Shown here: positions 57,368-64,000 of the stretch, piece after piece
Layout: every line of letters starts with the position of its first letter
Numbering within the stretch: position 1 is the first letter of the stretch
From: Johnsonella sp.
Lineage (GTDB): Bacteria; Bacillota; Clostridia; Lachnospirales; Lachnospiraceae
Assembly: GCA_030529445.1 (NCBI GenBank)
Contig: JAUMWW010000001.1
Span: 62,001 to 126,000 of the forward strand
Length of the DNA: 64,000 nt
Direction of reading: 5' to 3'
Position numbers and translations under genes: made by a program
The notes under the pieces: model-generated
The model's database searches: none
What the model saw: only the letters and a program-made list of their open reading frames with translations
Told to the model about the DNA's origin: nothing

Positions 57368-58453
57368 TTATGATTCGGGAACTACGATGATTTCCTTTGT
57401 AAAGTTATTGAGCACCTTGCAGCCGTCCTCCGTAATCAGCACGAGATCTTCGATTCTCACGCCGATGCCTTCCTCGGCAATATAGATGCCGGGCTCTACG
57501 GAAAAGCACTGGCCTACCTCGATGATCTCTTCATTTACGGAAGATACATCGCCGACTTCATGATCTTCGAGTCCGATGGAATGTCCGGTTCTGTGGGTGA
57601 AATACTGTCCGAAGCCTTTTTCTTCGATATAGTTTCTTGCGGCAAGATCCACATCCTTCATCTTTGCGCCCGGCTTTGCGGCTGCAATTCCTCTTAAGTT
57701 GGCTTCGAGAACGATATTATAGATCTCTCTCTGTCTCTCGCTTACCTCTCCGATAAAGACGGTTCTTGTCATATCGGAAGCGTAGTTCTTGTAGAAGCCT
57801 CCGATATCAAGAATGACGCAGTCGCCGTACTTGCCCTTCGAATCATTGGTTACATGATGGGGATCTGCGGCGCCCTTTGCATAAGCGGTGATCGGCTCGA
57901 AGGAAAGATCGGTGATGCCGTGCTGCTGATAGATTTCCTTGGTCTTTGCGCTGAGCTCTTTTTCCGTAAGCCCCTTGCCTGCCCAGGGAATGAGATCCGC
58001 CATAACCTCGTCATTGATTCTGGAGGATTCGATCATCAGCTCCTGCTCTTCCTTATCCTTGATCTGACGGATCTTATCTACGATTACCGAGCCGTTTACG
58101 AATGCGCTTCCGCCCTTAAGCTCCTGCAGTCTGAGAAGGAATTTCGCGGGCCAGATCTTGTCGATGCCCATGGTCTTATCTTTTTCGACAAAGCGGGAAA
58201 GAATCTCTACACCGTCTTCGATATCGTCATAATAGGTGAGAGGAACGCCGAGATCGCCTTCCTGCGGGAAAAGCTTGTTAATTACAAACTGATGATTTCC
58301 GTTTACGTTGAGATAAAGAGCCAGAAGCCTTTCGCCGGGGAAAATCCATCTTCCTGTGAGGTAGAAGATTGCTGCCGGATCACAGATGATCATCTGTGAT
58401 AAATCATTATCCTTCATTCTGGAAAGGATGCGATTGAGTTTGTTTGTGTTCAT
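57368..58453 (-). CDS. M24 family Xaa-Pro peptidase
   Basis: 361 residues, creatinase/prolidase fold with an N-terminal domain (1-125) and the pita-bread catalytic domain. Metal ligands are visible in VILDIGGFYKNYASDMTRT (two Asp), HRTGHSIGLEDHE (His), FSVEPGIYI (Glu) and GVRIEDLVLI (Glu). It would be an aminopeptidase P or prolidase; the two are hard to tell apart by eye. ACAGGAGGTG precedes ATG 58453. It is transcribed from a good promoter at 58536-58564, through a leader with a 10-bp hairpin, and pip follows. Confidence 0.92.
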   Translation of the reverse strand: MNTNKLNRILSRMKDNDLSQMIICDPAAIFYLTGRWIFPGERLLALYLNVNGNHQFVINKLFPQEGDLGVPLTYYDDIEDGVEILSRFVEKDKTMGIDKIWPAKFLLRLQELKGGSAFVNGSVIVDKIRQIKDKEEQELMIESSRINDEVMADLIPWAGKGLTEKELSAKTKEIYQQHGITDLSFEPITAYAKGAADPHHVTNDSKGKYGDCVILDIGGFYKNYASDMTRTVFIGEVSERQREIYNIVLEANLRGIAAAKPGAKMKDVDLAARNYIEEKGFGQYFTHRTGHSIGLEDHEVGDVSSVNEEIIEVGQCFSVEPGIYIAEEGIGVRIEDLVLITEDGCKVLNNFTKEIIVVPES

Positions 58454-58485
58454 TTGACCACACCTCCTGTTTTAGAATGTAATTA

Positions 58486-58510
58486 CAGCAGGAATCAAAT
58501 CCTGCTGTAG
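58486..58510 (-). promoter_or_regulatory. Perfect inverted repeat in the 5' leader of the peptidase operon
   Basis: TACAGCAGGA and TCCTGCTGTA form a perfect 10-bp stem around five bases. It lies between promoter (58536) and ribosome site, about 20 bases downstream of the predicted start of transcription. It could be an operator for a dimeric repressor or an RNA hairpin; no T run follows it. Confidence 0.6.
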
Positions 58511-58535
58511 TTCAAGAAATATTAAACATATTGTA

Positions 58536-58564
58536 TTGTAGCACACCCCTACATAATTATCAAA
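58536..58564 (-). promoter_or_regulatory. Sigma-A-type promoter of the peptidase operon
   Basis: On the minus strand TTGATA (58559-58564), 17 bases, TACAAT (58536-58541); both hexamers match 5/6. Confidence 0.75.
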
Positions 58565-58663
58565 TAAAACTTGTAAAAAAGATAAAAAATATATAAAAAA
58601 TACAAGAAAAAAATTGACAAAGAAAATCAAAAATCGCCTTCCTCTGCAATATTACCAAGGGAT

Positions 58664-59785
58664 TTATTTTAAAACTCTCACGCAGCGGGCGAGAAAGCTG
58701 ATAAACACATCGCTTCCCTCTTTGAAATCCTCGGATAACTGGGGATTGTAAATTTCAACGACGATGGGCTTTTCATTCATCATGACCTCGTATTCGATCT
58801 TGGTGCCGTAATAGGTTGCGCGGCTGATATGCCCCTTAAATTCTCCTTTTTCCGAAGAGAGCCAGACGGATTCCGGTCTTACCGAGATGCAGCAGGGCTG
58901 ATCCTTTACCACATCGATCATTTCTCCGGGAGAGGGAAATTCGAGATTTTTGCCTTCAATCTCCACAATCGCCTTGCCTTCGCTGCTTCCTCTGTAGATG
59001 CCCTCGATAAAATTCGCTTTTCCGATAAAGTTTGCGACAAAGCGGCTCTTGGGCTGCTCGTAGATTTCCGTAGGAGTTCCCATCTGCGCGATTTTTCCCT
59101 TATTCATGATTACGACTCTGTCGGAAATTGCCATTGCCTCGGATTGATCATGCGTTACATAAAGAGAGGTAATGCCCAGGCGTTTTTGCAGCGCGCGCAG
59201 CTCATCCCTCATGCTCTCTCTGAGCTTTGCATCCAGGTTGGAGAGCGGCTCGTCAAAGAGGAGCACGCTGGGTTCGATTACGACCGCTCTTGCAAGCGCG
59301 ACTCTTTGCTGCTGTCCTCCGGAGAGCTGATTGGGAAAGCGTTTTTCCATTCCCTTCAGCTCCATCAGTTCGATGACGTTTTTGGTGCGGCGGATGACTT
59401 CTTCTTTATCAAGCTTCTGAATTTTTAATCCATATGCGATGTTTTCGTAAATATTCATATGGGGGAAGAGGGCATAGCTTTGGAAGACCATGGAGATTCC
59501 TCTTTTATTGGGAGGAACCTTTGCCACATCCCGGTTGCCAATCATGATTTTCCCGCTGCTCGGATATTCAAATCCCGAGATCATTCGCAGCGTCGTGGTT
59601 TTTCCGCAGCCTGAGGGTCCGAGGAGAGTAACCATTTCCCCCTCCTTGATTTCGAGGTCGATATTATCGACCGCCATAAATTCCTTTCCGGTATCGGGCT
59701 GTTTGAATATCTTGGAAATCTTTTGAAGAAGAACGCCCGAGCTTTTCTGCCCAAGCTCCGTATTGTTTTTATGATCCTGCATCAT
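58664..59785 (-). CDS. ABC transporter ATPase, iron(III)/polyamine type
   Basis: 373 residues. Walker A GPSGCGKTTT, Q-loop VFQSYALFPHMN, signature LSGGQQQRVALARA, Walker B LLFDEPLSN and H-loop YVTHDQSEA, followed by a C-terminal TOBE-type domain (about 290-373). This is the FbpC/PotA class that energises binding-protein-dependent import. The start overlaps the permease stop (ATGATG over TGA at 59782-59785), so the two are translationally coupled. Confidence 0.93.
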   Translation of the reverse strand: MMQDHKNNTELGQKSSGVLLQKISKIFKQPDTGKEFMAVDNIDLEIKEGEMVTLLGPSGCGKTTTLRMISGFEYPSSGKIMIGNRDVAKVPPNKRGISMVFQSYALFPHMNIYENIAYGLKIQKLDKEEVIRRTKNVIELMELKGMEKRFPNQLSGGQQQRVALARAVVIEPSVLLFDEPLSNLDAKLRESMRDELRALQKRLGITSLYVTHDQSEAMAISDRVVIMNKGKIAQMGTPTEIYEQPKSRFVANFIGKANFIEGIYRGSSEGKAIVEIEGKNLEFPSPGEMIDVVKDQPCCISVRPESVWLSSEKGEFKGHISRATYYGTKIEYEVMMNEKPIVVEIYNPQLSEDFKEGSDVFISFLARCVRVLK

Positions 59786-61590
59786 TTCTTTTCCTCCCTG
59801 TTTTTCGGGCTTTCCTGAAGTCCCGAGTCCTTATCTCTTGGCTCTGCGCCCTGTGCAATCCTTTCATCCTCCTCCAGCAGCTCTTTGGGTACGCGGGAAT
59901 GCGGTGCGAGAAGCTTCTGGATCAGGGTATTGAACAACCCGATAAAGAGAAGAAGAATGCCGACCATCATCGTGACGAAAGCTGCCGCCTGGCTGTATTT
60001 AGCCTGATCGAACAGAGTATAGATCTTGCTGGTGACGAGGTTCCATTTCGGGGATACGAGGAAGATCACCGCGCTGACTGCGGTAATCGCCCGGACAAAT
60101 GCATAGACGATTCCCGAATAGAAAGCGTTTCTGAGCATCGGGAGCGTGATCCGCCGAAAAGAGCTTCCGCTGTTTGCTCCGAGTATCGTCGAAGCTTCCT
60201 CGATGGAGTTGTCGATCTGCAAAAGCGTGGTCGTGCCGGACTCTATCGCAACGGGCATATTGCGGAAGGTAAAGACGATAATCAGGATAAATGCAGTGCC
60301 GGTGAGCGCAAGAGGCTTATTGTTAAAGCCGAGCACATAGGAAATGCCGAGCACCGTACCGGGGATGGCAAACATCAGAACGGAAGCAACCTCGATAAAG
60401 GTCTTGCCGTAGTAATTTCTCTTTGCGGTAATATAGGCAATCACCATACCGAGGAAGCCGCCGATGAAGGCTGCGATAATTCCGAGGAAAACGGAATTTT
60501 TCAGGCTGTCCCAGCCGTATGCGAGCGCTTTCGTGTACTGAGCCAGCGTCAGGGTATAATTATATCCCCAGGTGGTAACGAAGGAGCCGTATACCACCGT
60601 GCCGTAAAGCATGAGAATGATCAGACCGATGAAAAGGCAGAAGGCGAGCAGAGGGTATTTGATATAGCCCTCGTCGATCAGCTTTCTCGCCTGCGTCGGT
60701 TTTCCGGTGACGGTGACGAAGCTCTTTTTATTGACCCAGTATTTATTGAGCAGGTAGGCGCTCACTGCGGGAAAGAGCAGAAGTATGGCAAGCACGGAGC
60801 CCTTTCTCATATCATAGCTTCCGGTGATGGTCTTATAAATTTCCACGGAGAGCGTGGTATAATCCCCTCCTATCGTTGCGGGATTGGAAAAATCCTCCAG
60901 AGACTGGATGAAAACCAGGAGGCATCCGGAGATGATTCCCGGGAGGGAGAGGGGAAGGGTCACCGTTAAAAAGGTGTGGAGCCTGTTTGCGCCCATATTG
61001 CAGGCGGCATCCTCCACGGAGGCATCGATGGAGGAGAGGATTCCCGAAAGCGTAAGATAGGCGATCGGAAAAAAAGAAATAACCTGAACGATGATCAGGC
61101 TTCGCATCCCGTAGACATTGCTGTCGGTAATGCCGAGCAAGGTCTTGCTGATCATTCCCTGCTTTCCGAAAAGGAAAATAATGGAGAGCGAGAGGATGAA
61201 AGGCGGTGAAAGAATGGGAAGCGTTGCGATGATTTTTAAAAGCCTCTTAAAAGGTACATTGGTTCGGGTGACGGTATAGGCAAAGACATAGCCGATGAGG
61301 GTAGCCAGTACGGATACGATCAGGGCGAGTCTGAGCGTTCTTCCCATGGTTCTGATATAGGCGCCGGTATGCAGAACTTCCCTAAGCTGTTGAAGAGAAA
61401 GCGCTCCGCTTTCATCGCTCAGGCTGAAAATGAGCACCTTCATCAGGGGGTATACTACGAATAGGAGCAGGAGCATAATGACGGAAACAATGCTTATCGC
61501 AAGCAAGGGCTGGCGAAGTATCATTTTTGTTTCCTGGCGCTTTTTGATTCCGGCACCAAGCTTCCTGCTTCCGGGTTTGGAATATTCCAT
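59782..61590 (-). CDS. ABC transporter permease, fused double domain (iron(III) FbpB type)
   Basis: 602 residues with about 12 hydrophobic helices and two binding-protein-dependent permease domains in one chain. The EAA-type loops are SVEDAACNMGANRLHTFLTV (first half) and SIEEASTILGANSGSSFRRI (second half). Such double permeases belong to the FbpB/SfuB class for ferric iron. The tail is charged. AGGAGG precedes ATG 61590. It lies between the binding protein and ATPase genes. Confidence 0.92.
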   Translation of the reverse strand: MEYSKPGSRKLGAGIKKRQETKMILRQPLLAISIVSVIMLLLLFVVYPLMKVLIFSLSDESGALSLQQLREVLHTGAYIRTMGRTLRLALIVSVLATLIGYVFAYTVTRTNVPFKRLLKIIATLPILSPPFILSLSIIFLFGKQGMISKTLLGITDSNVYGMRSLIIVQVISFFPIAYLTLSGILSSIDASVEDAACNMGANRLHTFLTVTLPLSLPGIISGCLLVFIQSLEDFSNPATIGGDYTTLSVEIYKTITGSYDMRKGSVLAILLLFPAVSAYLLNKYWVNKKSFVTVTGKPTQARKLIDEGYIKYPLLAFCLFIGLIILMLYGTVVYGSFVTTWGYNYTLTLAQYTKALAYGWDSLKNSVFLGIIAAFIGGFLGMVIAYITAKRNYYGKTFIEVASVLMFAIPGTVLGISYVLGFNNKPLALTGTAFILIIVFTFRNMPVAIESGTTTLLQIDNSIEEASTILGANSGSSFRRITLPMLRNAFYSGIVYAFVRAITAVSAVIFLVSPKWNLVTSKIYTLFDQAKYSQAAAFVTMMVGILLLFIGLFNTLIQKLLAPHSRVPKELLEEDERIAQGAEPRDKDSGLQESPKNREEKK

Positions 61591-61629
61591 TTGGATTCCT
61601 CCTGTGTCGAAATATAAATAAATGCAGTT

Positions 61630-61663
61630 CAGGCTCTTTCCAGCTGTTCTGAGAAAGAGCCTG
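61630..61663 (-). terminator. Intercistronic hairpin between binding-protein and permease genes
   Basis: CAGGCTCTTTC and GAAAGAGCCTG form a perfect 11-bp stem with 12-nt loop, with no strong T run. Such hairpins commonly act as partial terminators or protect the 3' end of the binding-protein mRNA, raising its level over the membrane parts. Confidence 0.65.
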
Positions 61664-61699
61664 ATGTATTTCTTTCAAAGCCGTTTGATACGATGTATT

Positions 61700-62806
61700 T
61701 TATTCCGTAGGAGCACTTGTGATATTTGATTCAAATTTGCCGGCAAGATCCTTTTTATTTTCGGCTGCCCATACGGCGTCATAATCGATAACGCTTACCT
61801 TATCCAAAGTTACCAGACCTTCTGCAACCATTGCTTCCTTATTCGTCGGAACACGGAAGGAATTGTTTTCCGCATAGAGGTTCTGTCCTTCGGCGGAGCA
61901 GATCCAGTCAATAAATTTCTTTGCATTTTCCTGCTCTGCGGCGGGAGCGCCTTTGATCAGAGCAACCGCGCCGACCTCATAACCGGTTCCGTCCGTCGGG
62001 AAAGAAAGCTCTATCGGATAGCCCTCTGCCGTAGGCTGAAGCCCGTCATGCGAAAAGGTGAGCGCGATGGAAGCCTCTCCGAGCGCAACCGCATTGGGAG
62101 CAGCAGAACCGGATTTTGTATACTGGGTCATGTTTTTATTTAATTCCGCAAGATAGGGCCATACCTTATCCTCGCCCATCAGCTGTACCAAAGTGGCAAG
62201 AACGGTGTATGCGGTTCCCGAAGTTGCGGGATGCGCCATAATGATCTGATTCTGGTATTTCGGATCGAGCAGGTCTTCCCAGCTCTTCGGATATTCATAG
62301 CCCTTGTTTTCGAACCATTCCTTATTGCAGGCAAATGCGATACAGCCGACATAGATGGGATTCCAGTTTTTCTGGGGATCGAGAAGCTTTTCCGGAGTGG
62401 AGGAAAGATTCGGAGACTGGTAAGGCTCCAAAAGTCCCTGATCCGCCGCGGCGATATAGTTATCGGTAGATCCGCCGAACATCAGTGATGCCTGAGGATT
62501 CTCTTTTTCCGCAGCCACCCTGGTAAGCATTTCTCCGGCAGAGAGGCGGATATAGTCGATTTTAATGCCTGTTTCTTCGGTAAATTTATTGAAATAATAT
62601 ACGACTTCGCTCTCCGGGAATGCAGTGTATACGGTAATGTTTCCGCTTGCGCCCTGCTCCTTTGCCTCATCGCTTTTTGCAGCCGCTTCCGAACCCGCAG
62701 CCGCAGACTCTCCGCTCTTTGTTTCTTTGGAAGCGCATCCTCCGAGCATTCCGAATACGAGAGAGGCTCCCAGTAATACAGATGCTAATCTTTTAAACTT
62801 CATCAT
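61700..62806 (-). CDS. ABC transporter substrate-binding lipoprotein (iron(III) type)
   Basis: 368 residues. Lipoprotein signal peptide with lipobox MLGGC (Cys24 or so), a Ser/Ala/Glu-rich linker, then a family 1 iron-binding-type domain: NITVYTAFPESEVVYYFNKF, LMFGGSTDNYIAAADQGLLE, MAHPATSGTAYTVLATLVQ and ENAKKFIDWICSAEGQ. The family includes FbpA/FutA and binding proteins for other anions or phosphonates, so iron is likely but not proven. AAGGAG precedes the start (ATGs at 62806 and 62803). First gene of the binding protein-permease-ATPase operon. Confidence 0.9.
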   Translation of the reverse strand: MMKFKRLASVLLGASLVFGMLGGCASKETKSGESAAAGSEAAAKSDEAKEQGASGNITVYTAFPESEVVYYFNKFTEETGIKIDYIRLSAGEMLTRVAAEKENPQASLMFGGSTDNYIAAADQGLLEPYQSPNLSSTPEKLLDPQKNWNPIYVGCIAFACNKEWFENKGYEYPKSWEDLLDPKYQNQIIMAHPATSGTAYTVLATLVQLMGEDKVWPYLAELNKNMTQYTKSGSAAPNAVALGEASIALTFSHDGLQPTAEGYPIELSFPTDGTGYEVGAVALIKGAPAAEQENAKKFIDWICSAEGQNLYAENNSFRVPTNKEAMVAEGLVTLDKVSVIDYDAVWAAENKKDLAGKFESNITSAPTE

Positions 62807-62872
62807 AAATATAATCTCCTTTATCTGATTTTTATCATCATACAGCGCTTTGCCGTAAGTATTTTTGTTTTT

Positions 62873-63916
62873 CTATATCTGAAAGCACGCCCATACCGCA
62901 TTATGATCGGAAAGCTCCGGAAGCGAAAAGGCGGCGAGGGCGGAATCGGGCTTGGCAAATCCGAAATCCTTAGTTTCCGTAGAAAGTATCCGAGCTTCAA
63001 GAAGCTTAAGCCCTCTGTAAAGAATCCAATCAAGCGATAAAGGAAGATAAGAGCCGCAGGGAAGAGGCTTGCGCCTCGTGCAGCCCGAATCTTCGGGTAC
63101 TCTCAGATATCCCAGATTCTTAGCATCGGAAAGAAGCATTTCTTTCTCGCAAAGCTCAAAGATATCCGGAATCAAAATCCTTTCTTTATCCCGATATAGC
63201 TTGGCGAGTGCCTCAATGGCATCGATATCTCTGCCGTCAAATCCGTTTGTATTGAGATCGCCGCCGATAATCAGGGGAATACCGGGAAAGGCCTTTTCGG
63301 CTTCTTCAAAGATCATCCTCATCTGCGCCCTTCTTCCCTCTCCGTCGGTACGATTTTCGAGGTGGGTGCAAACCAGAGCAATTTTTTTCCCTCCGAGATC
63401 GATCTTTGCCAGTATCGCATTCCGGCTTCCGATTCTCTTCTGGCGGTCAAAATACCAATTATACTTTTCCGGAAGCCTCAGAACTTTCGTCTCTTCAATG
63501 GGAAGGCGGGAAAATATCGCGTTGCCGTGAAATCCCTTCGGATCCTCTTCATTAACAAGCTCGATAAATTCAAGTCCGTACACATAATTCATGCCGAGAA
63601 ACTCCGCAATTTCCTTTGCGGTATCCTTCGATCCGGAACGAATACAGCCCAGATCAAGTTCATTGGCGATGATGATATCCGTATCCGAAAGCAGGGGATG
63701 GGATCCCAGATAGTTCTTGATTTCTTCCAGGTGAACCCCTCTTTCCATATTGAATACGAGAACACGGAGTTTATCCCTCGCATGCTCCGAAGCGGAGCGC
63801 AGAGGATGAATCTCTGCCTCAAAAAACTGCGGGATTTCGGAGATGACCGAGGATTGTTCGGTGTGCCTGAGAAGATCCGAATAATGCCTGCGTTCTGCCG
63901 GACTGAGTGCCTTCAT
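62873..63916 (-). CDS. Endonuclease/exonuclease/phosphatase family protein
   Basis: 347 residues. EEP-fold motifs in order: LVFNMERGV (Asn), IIANELDLG (Glu), CTHLEN (His), IGGDLNTNGFDG (Asp, Asn), LDWILYRG (Asp) and LSDHNAVW (Asp-His). It lacks a signal peptide and should be cytosolic. The substrate (DNA, phosphoinositide-like or other phosphodiester) cannot be inferred. It lies 66 bases upstream of the binding-protein gene on the same strand, and may or may not share its transcript. Confidence 0.88.
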   Translation of the reverse strand: MKALSPAERRHYSDLLRHTEQSSVISEIPQFFEAEIHPLRSASEHARDKLRVLVFNMERGVHLEEIKNYLGSHPLLSDTDIIIANELDLGCIRSGSKDTAKEIAEFLGMNYVYGLEFIELVNEEDPKGFHGNAIFSRLPIEETKVLRLPEKYNWYFDRQKRIGSRNAILAKIDLGGKKIALVCTHLENRTDGEGRRAQMRMIFEEAEKAFPGIPLIIGGDLNTNGFDGRDIDAIEALAKLYRDKERILIPDIFELCEKEMLLSDAKNLGYLRVPEDSGCTRRKPLPCGSYLPLSLDWILYRGLKLLEARILSTETKDFGFAKPDSALAAFSLPELSDHNAVWACFQI

Positions 63917-64000
63917 GCTCTTGTTTTTTCCTTTCTGTTCCTGTTAAAACAATAAAAAATTTTTTAACTTAATAAAAATCAAGCGCGAAGAGAAGGATTC
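63917..64000 (-). other. Upstream region of the EEP gene at window edge
   Basis: AGAAAGG lies before the EEP start; the rest is AT-rich and contains TTGATT on the minus strand, a possible -35, without a clear -10. The sequence ends here. Confidence 0.3.

Noticed and set aside
59899-60969. Long plus-strand frame of 356 codons
   Set aside because: Antisense to the ABC permease; composition is that of reversed membrane-protein codons.

Overview
The window looks like the chromosome of an anaerobic Firmicute, most likely a Lachnospiraceae-type clostridium. Pointers are the FAS II/acetyl-CoA carboxylase cluster with a fused AccD-AccA, the fhs-fchA-folD one-carbon cluster, AGGAGG-type ribosome sites, a subtype I-B CRISPR-Cas locus whose repeats end in TGTAAAT as in clostridia, and two genes that appear to need selenocysteine. 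Genus cannot be settled from the sequence. Gene names are homology calls made by eye from motifs; no database search was run.

Left core (1-13437): end of a fatty-acid operon (fabZ-accC-accDA-fabK-like) closed by a strong terminator; on the minus strand mutS2 followed by an OmpR-type response regulator and its histidine kinase; then, on the plus strand, a membrane-anchored HtrA-like protein that appears to have lost catalytic residues, yhaM, and an RlmD-type rRNA methyltransferase.

Accessory region (about 13438-42400): AT-richer and full of remnants. It holds a type I restriction HsdR_N-like gene broken by an in-frame TAA, the tail of an IS256-family transposase, a small ribbon-helix-helix-like gene, a chimeric partial repeat, a complete subtype I-B cas operon (cas6-cas8b-cas7-cas5-cas3-cas4-cas1-cas2), and a CRISPR array of 91 repeats and 90 spacers. 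After the array come a small sigma-like gene and decayed copies of a GlsB-type membrane protein and a GIY-YIG nuclease. Next is a membrane-tethered ECF sigma factor, a macro-domain protein, an old-yellow-enzyme oxidoreductase, small hypotheticals and the intact GlsB-type gene. Pieces of 34.1-40.4 kb recur, colinear and in the same orientation, on both sides of the CRISPR-Cas locus. The simplest reading is that CRISPR-Cas sits inside one degraded copy of a segmental duplication.

The most striking small locus is 40818-42117 (minus). A YeeE/YedE-type membrane transporter and a TusA/SirA-like protein each carry one in-frame TGA, the second exactly at the Cys of the CPxP motif. Each TGA is followed about 15 nt downstream by a hairpin of bacterial SECIS type. 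Both are read here as selenoproteins.

Right core (42488-64000): xylulokinase, a VOC protein, the folate one-carbon cluster, and a five-gene operon (SWIM zinc finger, helical-repeat protein, MoxR AAA+ ATPase, DUF5682-like, VWA). These are followed on the minus strand by two proline-specific peptidases, an iron(III)-type ABC transporter (binding lipoprotein, fused double permease, ATPase) and an endonuclease/exonuclease/phosphatase-fold protein.
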